Shown: positions 51,253 through 60,726, counted from the first letter of the stretch. The stretch: 64,000 nt of DNA from Brevibacillus choshinensis (GCF_016811915.1 NZ_CP069127.1:3633001-3697000); one strand, 5' to 3'. Notes: generated by a model not told the origin, from the sequence alone. Numbers and translations are program-made.

Positions 51253-52589
51253 GTATTGACCAGCGTCACTGTCAGCTGATCGGCCGGTACGTCCAGCACC
51301 TGGATGCCCGCGCCGATCATTTTTTGTTGAAACGCCCGGCGATCCAGCTGGAATCGTTGGGCCAATGCTTTTACGAAAGCATTCTGGCTGCTCATTGTCG
51401 GCCCTTTGCTCCATCCATGGAGCAGGGGATCCGAGAGGCTCAGCAGCAGCAGCAAATGAGAACGCCGCAGTCTCCATAGATGCCCTCCCAATTGATCCTC
51501 CACCAGGTAGTTTTCCATATCGGAAAAGAGAACCATCAGACTTCTCTTCTTCTGCTGACGATGCAGGAATTCCAACGCTTTGGCTGGGTCCGATTCGACG
51601 AAGTCGCTGCGCAAATCGTACGTCGCCTCGAGCAGCACATGCAGGTGCCGCAGACCTTTCCCGGGCGGTATGTACGTTTTGATCACATTGGAGTAGACGA
51701 GCAGTGCGACCTGATCTCCCTGGCGCAATGCGACGGCAGCCAATGTCATGGCGGCTTCCAAGGTGGAATCCAGGCGCGTTCGACCGTTCCATTCCACTCC
51801 CATCAGCCTTCCGCAGTCAAGCAGGATCGTCACCACTTTTCCTTGCTCTGGACGGTATTGGTTGCTCATCAATCGCCGCGTCCGAGCAGAGGCAGACCAG
51901 TTGATCGTTCTCGGATCATCGTCATACCCGTATTCGCGGATGGCATGAAATTCAGAGCCTGCCCGGGTTCTTCTCAAGATTTTTTTCCCGTCGACGATCA
52001 GGCTGTCTTGAAGAGATGCCAAATAGCCTCGCACAGCGGACAAATCCGGGTAGACGCGGATGGCCTGTTCGGCCGAAAAGCGGCTTTGTCTCCACCACAG
52101 CCCTACCCTGCCCTGCCAACGCATGTACAACCAGCGAAACGTATACTCCCCCCGCTCAGTGGCACGCGTGGAATACAGAACCCCTCCCTCGGTGCTCTCC
52201 AATTTCCCGGCCAGCGGGCCTGCTTCCTCAAAGGAGAGGGGCAGGTCATCCCGAATGACATACGCCACTGCCTGGCCGCTGTTATTCTGCAATCGGATCT
52301 CAATGTGAAAGGACTGTCCGAGGTCCGTCTGCTCTGGCATCGTTCTATGCAGAGTCAAGTCCGCCTTTCGCGGAAGCGTAAACCAGTCGATCAAGCTGGC
52401 TAGAAAAATCAAGCCGTTATACATCCAAAACCCTAGATATCCCGTACCCAGCAAATGCCCTGCAACGGCAATCGGCGTACCTACTAACACCAATAGCAGG
52501 AGACGTTTCGACGGCAAGAGAAAACGATCTTGCAGGACATCAGCGAGGTACTGGAATAGCGGCCAGCGTCTCATCGATGATTTGGTCAC
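51219..52589 (-). CDS. DUF58-family protein (VWA-like, MoxR partner)
   Basis: A 456-residue protein. Two N-terminal transmembrane helices (LLLLVLVGTPIAVAGHLL and GFWMYNGLIFLASLI) precede a beta-rich region and the DUF58 block GSEFHAIREYGYDDDPRTINWSA (reading REYGYDDDPRTINW). A VWA-like domain with ILLDCGRLMG follows. MoxR ATPases with DUF58/VWA partners act as chaperone-like assembly systems. GTG 52,589 is preferred (GGAGGT 4 bases upstream); it overlaps the moxR end by 50 bases, so the two are coupled. Confidence 0.92.
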   Translation of the reverse strand: MTKSSMRRWPLFQYLADVLQDRFLLPSKRLLLLVLVGTPIAVAGHLLGTGYLGFWMYNGLIFLASLIDWFTLPRKADLTLHRTMPEQTDLGQSFHIEIRLQNNSGQAVAYVIRDDLPLSFEEAGPLAGKLESTEGGVLYSTRATERGEYTFRWLYMRWQGRVGLWWRQSRFSAEQAIRVYPDLSAVRGYLASLQDSLIVDGKKILRRTRAGSEFHAIREYGYDDDPRTINWSASARTRRLMSNQYRPEQGKVVTILLDCGRLMGVEWNGRTRLDSTLEAAMTLAAVALRQGDQVALLVYSNVIKTYIPPGKGLRHLHVLLEATYDLRSDFVESDPAKALEFLHRQQKKRSLMVLFSDMENYLVEDQLGGHLWRLRRSHLLLLLSLSDPLLHGWSKGPTMSSQNAFVKALAQRFQLDRRAFQQKMIGAGIQVLDVPADQLTVTLVNTYLEIKSRDAL

Positions 52590-53460
52590 TGGTACCTCCC
52601 TCCAACTCCACATGCGGCGACAGGATCAGCCGATGCCGCAGGGCAGGACGCGCCACTGTTTTCACATCGTCCGGCGTCACATACATCCGATTATCCAGGA
52701 GCGCCCATGCCTTACTCGCCTGCAGTACGGCAATACCGGCACGTGAGCTCGCCCCGAGCTGAAGACGGGTCGTTTCCCGCGTTTTGCGGATGAGTGTGGT
52801 GATGTAATCAAAAATGGATTCGGCTACCACGACTTCCTTCAGCTTTTTTCTTTCCTGCAACAGATCGGCTACAGAAAGGATCGGAGCAGGCAGCACCTCT
52901 TCCGCTTCTAACTGTACCGCATGCTGCTGAAGGATTTGCCTTTCATGCTCGTAAGACGGATACTGCATGTTGAGCTTGAACAAAAAGCGGTCCAGCTGGG
53001 CTTCCGGTAATACGTACGTCCCCTCGTACTCCACCGGATTCTGCGTGGCCACCACGAAGAACGGCTCCGGAAGCGGGTAGGTGGTACCCTGAATGGTCAC
53101 TTGGTGTTCCTCCATGGCTTCAAGCAATGCCGCTTGTGTTTTGGGCGCTGTCCGATTAATTTCATCCGCCAAGAGCAACTGGGTGAAAACCGGTCCTTTG
53201 ACAGTCTCGAACTGGTTGAGCTGCATGTTGAATACGACATGTCCGATAATGTCGCTAGGCATCATGTCCGGTGTAAACTGGACCCTTTTGCTCTCCCCTC
53301 CGATCAGCCGAGAGAGGGTACGTACCATCTTGGTCTTCCCGATGCCGGGAACTCCTTCCAGAAGCACATGCCCGCCGGCCAACAAAGCTGCCACCAGCAA
53401 GCGGACGTTTTGCCGTTGCCCGATCAGCTCTTTTTCCATATGTGCTAGCAATTGCTCCAT
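52540..53460 (-). CDS. MoxR-family AAA+ ATPase
   Basis: A 306-residue AAA+ ATPase. Walker A is GVPGIGKTK, Walker B LLADEINRTAPKTQAALLEAMEE, sensor 1 FFVVATQNPVEYEGTY, and the arginine finger region PEAQLDRFLFKL is complete. The C-terminal lid carries SSRAGIAVLQASKAWA. Such ATPases couple ATP hydrolysis to maturation of protein complexes. It sits between DUF4350 and DUF58 genes on one operon that also includes DUF4129 and a large membrane protein. Start ATG 53,460 is 7 bases after the upstream stop. Confidence 0.95.
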   Translation of the reverse strand: MEQLLAHMEKELIGQRQNVRLLVAALLAGGHVLLEGVPGIGKTKMVRTLSRLIGGESKRVQFTPDMMPSDIIGHVVFNMQLNQFETVKGPVFTQLLLADEINRTAPKTQAALLEAMEEHQVTIQGTTYPLPEPFFVVATQNPVEYEGTYVLPEAQLDRFLFKLNMQYPSYEHERQILQQHAVQLEAEEVLPAPILSVADLLQERKKLKEVVVAESIFDYITTLIRKTRETTRLQLGASSRAGIAVLQASKAWALLDNRMYVTPDDVKTVARPALRHRLILSPHVELEGGTSDQIIDETLAAIPVPR

Positions 53461-53467
53461 CTCGTTT

Positions 53468-54598
53468 TCACTCCTTCTCCAAGCGCATGGTGATGTCGTC
53501 GATCAATAGACTGTCTTTGAGCAACTGCTTGGATGTGTATCGTTTCTCTGCCTTAGCCCATTCGATCCGTTCCAACAGGTTTGCGAGCTTCTCTACGTCA
53601 GGGCTGCTCCATTTGGTTCTTGCCAGACGAATGATCTCTGCCCGATCTGCCCGGCGGTGGACACCCCAGTGATCAAACAACAGCTGCCGCAGGAAGGCTT
53701 CCCTGTGCAAAAGAGCATCTTTGGCGAGGCTGCGTCTTTCGTACCAGCTTGACACGGCAAGCAGCGTCTCATCTCCTCGGCGTACCGTCCACTCCCGCAA
53801 GGTATAGACGGGACCGAATCGCTTCCCCTTCCACCAAATCCACAGCAAAAGCAGGATTCCTGCTTGCATGCAGCCTGCGATCAGCCACCCTGGATAAACA
53901 GCCAGCAAACCCGGATTCTGCTGCATGCCGTGGTGATATTCATCCATCCACAAAACGGACCATTTCTTTTGAAAATACGGCCAGATCGCCTCGAAATGGT
54001 TGTGCTTCAGGATGGTCTGGTTGGTCAACCACTCTGGCACGAGGAACAGCATCACGCTTCCCTCACCAGCCTGGATGCGACCTGCCAGAATACCGCGATC
54101 GTCGTACAGAAGCACTTCCAGAGCAGAGGAGGAATTGATCCGGTATGACGTCCGAGCTATTCCATATTGCCCATCTACGAGCTGCTGCCCCTTGATGTTC
54201 TTCTCCTGCGTGTTTTCATCGTCTTCCCATTCGGTCGTGGAAAACTGGAACGACTCCCACCCCTCGGGCTCATCTTCAAACACAATCAAGTCATTGCCTT
54301 CTTTTACCCAAGCGAACAGCTCTTCCTGCTCGCTGCCTGTCAAAGTGAGGGGTTCAACCATCACGAGCGCCTGACCTTCGCCTCTTGGCAGTGCACGCAT
54401 CGGTTGTTTCCACTCCTTTACACGGTTCCCCTTCTCCTGGAGCAAGGTGGTCCATGCCTTTAGGCCATCAGGCTTTGCTGACGTCGAGACAAACGGTGGA
54501 GCATCTGGACCGTGCGGCTCGACCAATAACCACCCGCAAACAAGCAGGAGTAGAATGGCAATGGCGATTCCCACGCGATACGTGCGCAAGCTATCCAT
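53468..54598 (-). CDS. DUF4350 domain-containing membrane protein
   Basis: A 376-residue protein: one N-terminal helix (VGIAIAILLLLVCGWLLV), an extracellular DUF4350 domain (about 35-235; STSAKPDGLKAWTTLLQEKG and VMVEPLTLTGSEQEELFAWV), a second helix (about 245-262, ACMQAGILLLLWIWW) and a helical cytosolic tail. The domain is related to GATase-like/ABC auxiliary folds. Overlaps the DUF4129 gene by 8 bases. Function unknown; genomic link with MoxR/DUF58 is consistent across Firmicutes. Confidence 0.88.
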   Translation of the reverse strand: MDSLRTYRVGIAIAILLLLVCGWLLVEPHGPDAPPFVSTSAKPDGLKAWTTLLQEKGNRVKEWKQPMRALPRGEGQALVMVEPLTLTGSEQEELFAWVKEGNDLIVFEDEPEGWESFQFSTTEWEDDENTQEKNIKGQQLVDGQYGIARTSYRINSSSALEVLLYDDRGILAGRIQAGEGSVMLFLVPEWLTNQTILKHNHFEAIWPYFQKKWSVLWMDEYHHGMQQNPGLLAVYPGWLIAGCMQAGILLLLWIWWKGKRFGPVYTLREWTVRRGDETLLAVSSWYERRSLAKDALLHREAFLRQLLFDHWGVHRRADRAEIIRLARTKWSSPDVEKLANLLERIEWAKAEKRYTSKQLLKDSLLIDDITMRLEKE

Positions 54599-55217
54599 CC
54601 AGCCCCTCCTCTTCGCAGAACGTCTCCAGGTGCTTCAGCCGCTCCCAGAACCCTCGCTCATTCACTGCCTCTTTTCCGTACCACACCTGTTCGAAGATGC
54701 GGGCATTCATGCGAAACAGCTCTTCTGCCTGCGGCTGATTCAACTGGATTTCTTCTGCGTACTCCCAATTCGTTTTCCATGGCTCTACGCGAATCCATGC
54801 TCTTCGTTGCAGATAGATCAGAAGTGCGAGAAACAAAGAGCGTTCTCCATCACGCCATTCGTGGCGATTGCCAAAATCGCGTGCCTCTCGCAAATAATCG
54901 GAATAGGTACGGATTTTTTCTCCTTTGGTGAGGAAGGGCTGCCTGCGACGCTGTTCGTGGACCATCCTGCTCGACAACCAATACAAAAAGAATAGCAGGC
55001 CGATCACAAAAACCACGAGCACCACAGTCGATATGGTGCTTGCCGTCCCTTTTGGAAGCTGCCCCAGCTCGAACATTCGGGAGATCGCCTCTAGCAACGG
55101 CTTCAGCAGCTGGTACAGCCAATTCTCCTGACTGCCGTCGTGATGAGCGTATTCCTCTCGTGACAGGATCTCAGCCAGCCTTTCCTTGTCTTCCGTCCAA
55201 GGAAGTCCACTATTCAT
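54591..55217 (-). CDS. DUF4129 domain-containing membrane protein
   Basis: A 208-residue protein with a soluble N-terminus, one transmembrane helix (about 62-82, STVVLVVFVIGLLFFLYWL) and the DUF4129 domain at the C-terminus (RSLFLALLIYLQRRAWIRVE, then WEYAEEI and the LETFCEE end). DUF4129 resembles the C-terminal part of some transglutaminase-like proteins. It overlaps both neighbours by 8 bases, which shows a tightly coupled operon. Confidence 0.88.
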   Translation of the reverse strand: MNSGLPWTEDKERLAEILSREEYAHHDGSQENWLYQLLKPLLEAISRMFELGQLPKGTASTISTVVLVVFVIGLLFFLYWLSSRMVHEQRRRQPFLTKGEKIRTYSDYLREARDFGNRHEWRDGERSLFLALLIYLQRRAWIRVEPWKTNWEYAEEIQLNQPQAEELFRMNARIFEQVWYGKEAVNERGFWERLKHLETFCEEEGLDG

Positions 55218-56238
55218 GGGAGGTCTCCGGGCTTTGGGCGGGTTCGGGAGCGATCGCTTGCTCTTTATCCATCTGCTGGTGAAGCATCGAGAACAAATCC
55301 GTTCCTTCTTTTCTTACACGAAGATCGAAGTAAGCGAGTGAGTAGACGATCAACATCCATGGCGTTAACAGGCAGGAGGCAACGAGCAGGATGAGTTGAC
55401 TGATGACCGACACCCCCATCGAGGCAGTAATGACTGCCTGCAGACCGCCTGACAATACGGAGTACAGCACGATGAGCACCAAGTAAAGGCCGAAGAGTCG
55501 CCAAAAGTTGCCTTGGGTCAAACGCCAGCTCTTCCCGATCGCCACTCCGTCTCCTTCCAGCAGCGTATAAGGCAAGTAAAAGCCCCATCGGAGCATGAAA
55601 AAGCCAGGCACGACCATGATCACCAGTAAAAACAACACGTAGGCTATTACGAAAAAAATGGCAAATACGATCGGACCCACGCCGCTGTCTCCCTCAAACA
55701 GAGAGTCTAGCGTCGCCCCGGATACGAGCGTGAACAGGAAAAAGAACAGCGCGCAGACGAGCATGAATCCGAGGACAATCCCGATTATGACCAGCCCATA
55801 TACTATGGTGGCACCTACTAACGGCCAAAAACGGCGAAACGATTGCTTCAACGCATCTCTGATGCCGAGTTCTTTTCCTTCGATGGCGGCTTTGGTCAAT
55901 AAAATGACCCCCGACAGCAATTGCGGGTACGCGCCGAATGACATCAGCGGCAATACGACCAGCAAGTACAGCAGCAGGAAGCCGATTTGATCTGTTGCAA
56001 CGGCTTCTTCTGCTGCGAACCGGCTGGCCATCGATTCCCAAAAATCAGAACCGTCCGTATCCTGTACGAAGAAAGACATGCTGCCTAGATCAAAAATGAG
56101 GATATCCTGCAAAAGCAAAAACGGACCGAACAGCATCAGGGTCATCAGAAAAAAAGCGCCAAAATGCTGACGATACACTTCAAAGCTGCGGTCCAACAGC
56201 TTCCCTACTCCCATGGGAGCGAGCGGCGTTTGATTCAT
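55210..56238 (-). CDS. Multi-spanning membrane protein heading the MoxR/DUF58 operon
   Basis: A 342-residue protein with about six to eight hydrophobic helices (for example FLLLYLLVVLPLMSFGAY and FLLVIMVVPGFFMLRWGFYLPY). The layout (GKLLDRSFEVYRQHFGAFF at the start, then a repeated helix bundle) resembles glycerophosphoryl-diester-phosphodiesterase-type membrane domains (DUF7544/DUF7847-like). ATG 56,238 follows GGAGGTTT. It is first in an operon of five overlapping genes. Function unknown. Confidence 0.85.
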   Translation of the reverse strand: MNQTPLAPMGVGKLLDRSFEVYRQHFGAFFLMTLMLFGPFLLLQDILIFDLGSMSFFVQDTDGSDFWESMASRFAAEEAVATDQIGFLLLYLLVVLPLMSFGAYPQLLSGVILLTKAAIEGKELGIRDALKQSFRRFWPLVGATIVYGLVIIGIVLGFMLVCALFFFLFTLVSGATLDSLFEGDSGVGPIVFAIFFVIAYVLFLLVIMVVPGFFMLRWGFYLPYTLLEGDGVAIGKSWRLTQGNFWRLFGLYLVLIVLYSVLSGGLQAVITASMGVSVISQLILLVASCLLTPWMLIVYSLAYFDLRVRKEGTDLFSMLHQQMDKEQAIAPEPAQSPETSHE

Positions 56239-56434
56239 GCCGAAACCTCCATGTTTCTTTTTTTGAGATTACCTGAATCATTATACATGATTTTCCATTT
56301 GTTTTTAGGAAAACTTGGGATATCTTCAGATCAAACGTGATTTTTCCTGCCCCATTTTCTCCTGCCCGGGTATTTGTCCATGACAGTCCCTCCTGCGCTG
56401 AATATGATAATACATGTCTAGAGGGAGGTGTCTT

Positions 56435-57070
56435 TTGCAAATGGCCAGAGCAGCTCGAAATAGAACACGTGCCAAGGCTACGAGAGCCAGTGCCCGCAGA
56501 CTCGGCCTTTCGAGAAGAAGCCTGAGACAATTGCTTCGGTTCATCGTGCGTGCTCCAAAGGTTCACGTCTCCACACCGGCTCCCCAGGTTTCGGTTTCGT
56601 CACCCGTTCCCCAGGTACAAGTAGAAGCACCGTCCGTGAATATTCAGGCTCCCAAACCGATCGTGATTCCTGCACCGATCGTTCAAGTGGAAGTGGAAGC
56701 CGAAGAGCGCGCAGAGGAAGCCAGCATGAATGGTCTTCGCAAAGAACTGAAAAAATGTATGAAACAAAACCAGACCATCGAACTCCTTCTCGAATCAGAC
56801 TGGGGACCCGATAACCGCAAATACCGGATAGGAAGTCTTGTCCGAGTCGAGGAAGGCATGGTTGAACTGCGTACGAGCGCTTCCCTCGACATGAGCGGAA
56901 GCAGCATCTTGATCCCTCTCAACCGGATTGTGGCCGTCATACCCAACCTGCAGCTTTCTGTAGAAGGACTGGAATCAAACGAGGCCGAGGAGGACATGGA
57001 GCAAACCCTTTCTCTGCATTGGCCATCCGATGCTGAAGAATCCTTGGATCGCCGTCTTGCATCAGGTTAA
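56435..57070 (+). CDS. Arg-rich protein with Val/Pro repeats, possible spore coat component
   Basis: About 211 residues from TTG 56,435 (GGGAGGTG upstream; ATG 56,441 is equally possible). The N-terminal 40 residues are very basic (RAARNRTRAKATRASARR, then RRSLRQLL). Residues 43-95 are a low-complexity series of the type VHVSTPAPQVSVSSPVPQ and VEAPSVNIQAPKP. The C-terminal 110 residues look like a folded beta domain (ELLLESDWGPDN, YRIGSLVRVEEGMVELRTS, SSILIPLNRIVAVIP), recalling small LSm-like folds in coat proteins. No signal peptide. It neighbours CotSA- and CotS-like genes, so a coat role is plausible but unproven. Confidence 0.75.
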   Translation: MQMARAARNRTRAKATRASARRLGLSRRSLRQLLRFIVRAPKVHVSTPAPQVSVSSPVPQVQVEAPSVNIQAPKPIVIPAPIVQVEVEAEERAEEASMNGLRKELKKCMKQNQTIELLLESDWGPDNRKYRIGSLVRVEEGMVELRTSASLDMSGSSILIPLNRIVAVIPNLQLSVEGLESNEAEEDMEQTLSLHWPSDAEESLDRRLASG

Positions 57071-57125
57071 AGCTTTTTTGGCTCGGGGGCGTGGTCGTGA
57101 GGGAACCGCCCCCTCATCCAATACC

Positions 57126-57156
57126 GAGGGCTTTTCCTAGGCGCGGACAAGCCCTC
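57126..57156. repeat. Inverted repeat after the Arg-rich gene
   Basis: GAGGGCTT (57,126-57,133) pairs with AAGCCCTC (57,149-57,156). No T-run follows, so it is only a weak terminator candidate. Confidence 0.4.
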
Positions 57157-57253
57157 ACCGCTATCGTCCTGCTTGTCCCTTTCGTGTCATAAAAAGATTG
57201 TCTCGCTGTAGTCAGCCAGACAACCCCCATTGACCATTCGACTCCTTGCTGAA

Positions 57254-58408
57254 TTACTCTTGAGCCTGAATCCCTTTCCAAACCTCCAATACTTCACTGG
57301 CGACCCGATTCCAGGTGAATCGATCCTCCGCCAACTTCCTTCCGACACTTCCCATTTTCCTTTGCAGATCACGGCTCGCGAGCAGTTTGCCCAGCTGGTC
57401 AGCAAAGGCACGTGGATTCTCCGGTTCTTCCACCAGAAAGCCGTTTCCTCCAATGATGACCTCTGCATTGCCTCCCCGCTTGGTCGTCACAAATGGCAGT
57501 CCTGCCGCCATCGCTTCGTAATGGACCCTTGCCAAAGGCTCCTCCCATTGGGAAGGACACACGAAGATATCCCCCGTCCAAAACCATTGGTGAATCTGCT
57601 CGGCATTGACATATCCTGTAGTGATGACCGGAATGGGTGATCGATCGGCAAGAGACCGCACATAAGCGACATAGTCGCTTATTTTATCGACACCGTACCA
57701 GGCTCCGCCCACGAGGACGAGAGCAATATCGGAATGCTGGGCATGCAGTTCATTCATCGCCCTCACCAAGATGTCTGCCCCTTTTTTCGGAGTCAGTCTC
57801 CCTACAAACAAGATCACCTGTCTGTTTCCGAGATTGTGCATGGCCCTTAGCTCTTGCCTGACCTGCCGGGCTGATTGGGATTTTTCCCATGGCACGAACG
57901 TTTGCAAATCGACTCCCGAATAAATGGTGCGGAGCTTGCCGGCAGATTCAGGATAAAGCGACTGAATGACTCGCCCTACGTAATCGCTGATGGTGATGAT
58001 CCGATCCGTCATCGCGACCGTTTTGGCTGCATCCTGCGGGTCGATCTTCGCATGATCGAACATATCGTTGTGCATGCTGAGGACGATTCTTGCATTCGGG
58101 CAGACTTCCTTTATGAGCGGCACCAATTTCGGCCGGTTAAACACGTGGATGAGATCGTAGGATTGGGTGCGTAAAAACTGGATGACTTGTTCTGCATATG
58201 TCTCAAAAACGCCTTGCCCGTCAACCCTCACATACCGTACGTTGCGCACTCTCTCATCTGTCGCAAGGGAAGGGTCGGTCGTTCCGAGTACAGTCAAGTC
58301 ATGATGTTGACCCAAAACATCGACGATTCCCGCTATATAGGTCTGGATGGCGCCGCCGCGGACGGGAGGGACGGGCAATTTTTCCGTACAGATCATGACT
58401 ACCTTCAT
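57254..58408 (-). CDS. Glycosyltransferase family 4 protein (CotSA-like)
   Basis: A 384-residue GT-B glycosyltransferase. The N-terminal acceptor domain begins VVMICTEKLPVPPVRGGAIQTY (first part reading TEKLPVPPVRGG). The donor domain shows ILFVGRLTPKKGADIL, the UDP-sugar EX7E-like segment PSQWEEPLARVHYEAMAAGLPFVTT (reading EEPLARVHYEAM). Retaining enzyme expected. Next to a CotS-like kinase gene on the same strand, it matches the Bacillus cotSA-cotS arrangement of spore coat genes. It lies 25 bases downstream of the kinase gene. Confidence 0.92.
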   Translation of the reverse strand: MKVVMICTEKLPVPPVRGGAIQTYIAGIVDVLGQHHDLTVLGTTDPSLATDERVRNVRYVRVDGQGVFETYAEQVIQFLRTQSYDLIHVFNRPKLVPLIKEVCPNARIVLSMHNDMFDHAKIDPQDAAKTVAMTDRIITISDYVGRVIQSLYPESAGKLRTIYSGVDLQTFVPWEKSQSARQVRQELRAMHNLGNRQVILFVGRLTPKKGADILVRAMNELHAQHSDIALVLVGGAWYGVDKISDYVAYVRSLADRSPIPVITTGYVNAEQIHQWFWTGDIFVCPSQWEEPLARVHYEAMAAGLPFVTTKRGGNAEVIIGGNGFLVEEPENPRAFADQLGKLLASRDLQRKMGSVGRKLAEDRFTWNRVASEVLEVWKGIQAQE

Positions 58409-58433
58409 CCGAATTCTCCTTTCCTCGTACGGC

Positions 58434-60554
58434 TCATCGCACGCCTCTTGACTTTACCCCTTTTTTCGCACTCGAACTATACGCTGCCTGTTTGCTCATT
58501 TTCCTACTTGGTGCAGCGACCTTGGTGAACGTGCGCTTGATGCTTGACGAAGCCGCTTGATTCGTTTTATTTCCGCTAGTTGTTGTTCGTCTGACGGAAT
58601 TCGCAGCCTGTTTTGCAGTCGATTTGTTCCCCTCTTTTGCTGCCTGCTTTGTCTGCTTGGCTTTTCGCTGCTGATAAGTTGTGAGTTTAGCCGAAGCGTT
58701 CTTCCTTTTCTTTTGTGCTTCCTGTTTGATTTGCGCAAGAGTTGTCGTTTTTTTCCTGGCGGTGGAAGTTCTCGCACTCGTTGTTTTCTTCCGTACCGCC
58801 TTCTTTTTCACAGAGGTCTGTTTGGCAAGATGAGGGGCGAGATCAATGACATTTTGGGAAGACGTCCTGCGAGTTTTCGTCGTGCTTTCTTCCGAGTAAT
58901 GGTTCACTTGCTGGTCGGTTGATCCAGCCGTAGTTTTGCTCTTTCCGGCCTTTTGAGGATCGATTGTCACGAGCTTTGCTTTTCGAGCTGTAGATTTGGA
59001 TTCGTCTTTGGCTGTTTTTGCCTCTGTAGCTGCTTTTGCTTCTTTGGCTGACTTTTCATCTTTGACAGACTTCGCTACTTTTTCTGCCTTTGCATTTTTG
59101 GCTGACTTTCCTTTATATGCAATGGAATTGGATTCATTTGCTTCGTGTCCAGATGATTTCGCGTCTTTTTGTCCTTTACTTGTTTTGTTATCGGATGCCC
59201 CGGAATTGGCCAGAGAGCCTTTGGCATCTGCATCCGCAGCTATGATGCGATCATCTGCAACCGATTTCGATAGCTTTTTCTTTTTGACTGTGACTTTTTC
59301 CGTTCTTTTTTCTCTCGATACGGACGTTTCCTCAGATGTGGCTGCCTTTTGCGGTTGCAGGCCCCAACTGGTTTCATCCCACTTGCTGCTCTCGGAAGGC
59401 ACTCGCTGCGGTTCCACTGCTGCGGCCAGCTGCTCGTAATTGCTTGCCTTGTATTTCCCCTTGTCAGCAGCAAGCTCTGCCAGGGCTTGGGCTTTTGATT
59501 GGTCAGTCGCGACCACCCGCTGCAGAATGTCCTCTGCTTCCGTATTCAAGAAGGTGAGGGGGTCGAAAAACATTTCCTTCAAGTGCTTGTAAAATTCATT
59601 CGGGACCGCCATATCGATCAGGAGGACCTCGTAGGACTCGGCATCGAGAGGATTCGCTTGATGATACGCATCGATCATGCCGCGCATCCATGTCAAATCC
59701 CAGACCCCCATATCGTCCATCGTGCTCGTGATCAATTTGCGCAGATCCCGAAACGGCAAGTCGTATGATACACCGTCCAAATCGATTACCCACAGCCCGC
59801 CGGGACCATTCTGTCCGTTTGACCATCCGTAATCCTGGTGCACAAGCCCCCAATGAGGTTCACCCATTGCAACCATTCGCGGGTATGCGGAAGCATTCAA
59901 CCGATTCAATGCCTCCACTGCCTGCTGTTCGTACTGATCGACGACGGCGAGGATGGATGGACTAGCGACAGTATCGGTGTACGCCTTGGCCATCTCTCTC
60001 ATCCAACCGATCTTCTTAGCAATCTTTTGATAATAGTTGGGCCATCGATACAATCGGGAGGAGTTTTTCGCGCCAAACGGAGGCACGTACCCTTTGGTGT
60101 GCCGGTGGAATTCACCGAGCCCGTAGCACAACTCCTGTGCGCCTATCAAATCCACCTTCGTGGCAGGCGTAAGATCGATCCAGTCCGTAACAATCCAAAG
60201 CTTACCGCCCATTTCCACGAATAGCTTGCCGTCTTTCGCCGGAATCAAAGCAGGCACCCGTGCGCCTTGCCGAACCACATACTCTTGCAGTCCCACACTG
60301 AACAAGCTGCGCTCTGGATTGCGATGCAGGAGTTTGAGACTGCGAGGCCCTTTATCTGTCTCGATCCGCCAGATGGCTCCACCTTTATCTGGCTTGGAAG
60401 TAATCAGCGTACGAGAAGTAACGGTCATATCGTATTGCTTGATGACCTGCTCCGCTATCGCATCTACTTCTGGCGGCACCGTCAAATCCCAATCCAAAGG
60501 AGTCGGCTCAGAACCTATGCGAGTATCCCACGGTGTAATCAGAAACTGTTCCAT
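58434..60554 (-). CDS. CotS-family spore coat kinase-like protein with long basic Lys/Ala tail
   Basis: A 706-residue protein. Residues 1-350 are a CotS/aminoglycoside-phosphotransferase-like kinase fold: a Lys-containing SLKLLHRNPERS strand, VTDWIDLTP hinge, and catalytic loop LVHQDYGWSN with the metal-binding Asp in WVIDLDGVSYD. CotS proteins normally end near residue 350. Here about 345 further residues are a low-complexity, strongly basic tail rich in Lys, Ala, Ser and Thr (AKNAKAEKVAKSVKDEKSAKEAK, ARTSTARKKTTTLAQ types), like histone H1 or bacterial AlgP/HupB-type tails. ATG 60,554 follows GGGGGG. The tail may bind nucleic acid or polyanions, or crosslink in the coat. Confidence 0.88.
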   Translation of the reverse strand: MEQFLITPWDTRIGSEPTPLDWDLTVPPEVDAIAEQVIKQYDMTVTSRTLITSKPDKGGAIWRIETDKGPRSLKLLHRNPERSLFSVGLQEYVVRQGARVPALIPAKDGKLFVEMGGKLWIVTDWIDLTPATKVDLIGAQELCYGLGEFHRHTKGYVPPFGAKNSSRLYRWPNYYQKIAKKIGWMREMAKAYTDTVASPSILAVVDQYEQQAVEALNRLNASAYPRMVAMGEPHWGLVHQDYGWSNGQNGPGGLWVIDLDGVSYDLPFRDLRKLITSTMDDMGVWDLTWMRGMIDAYHQANPLDAESYEVLLIDMAVPNEFYKHLKEMFFDPLTFLNTEAEDILQRVVATDQSKAQALAELAADKGKYKASNYEQLAAAVEPQRVPSESSKWDETSWGLQPQKAATSEETSVSREKRTEKVTVKKKKLSKSVADDRIIAADADAKGSLANSGASDNKTSKGQKDAKSSGHEANESNSIAYKGKSAKNAKAEKVAKSVKDEKSAKEAKAATEAKTAKDESKSTARKAKLVTIDPQKAGKSKTTAGSTDQQVNHYSEESTTKTRRTSSQNVIDLAPHLAKQTSVKKKAVRKKTTSARTSTARKKTTTLAQIKQEAQKKRKNASAKLTTYQQRKAKQTKQAAKEGNKSTAKQAANSVRRTTTSGNKTNQAASSSIKRTFTKVAAPSRKMSKQAAYSSSAKKGVKSRGVR

Positions 60555-60666
60555 TCCATTCCCCCCGCGGTCCAATTTCAAAATTCCTTACGAATTCTTA
60601 ATAAACTATTCGTTCTATTTTGAACAGGAAACGGACAAATATCCATACGAGATAAGTCAAATAAAA

Positions 60667-60708
60667 GGGGGGCTTGGGCTGTATCGACATACAGACCAAG
60701 CCCCCTTG
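60667..60708 (-). terminator. Rho-independent terminator of the helicase gene
   Basis: GGGGGCTTGG...CTGTAT pairs with ATACAG...CCAAGCCCCC; on the minus strand TTTTAT follows the stem. Confidence 0.75.
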
Positions 60709-60726
60709 CCAGAGCTTCCTTCTTTT

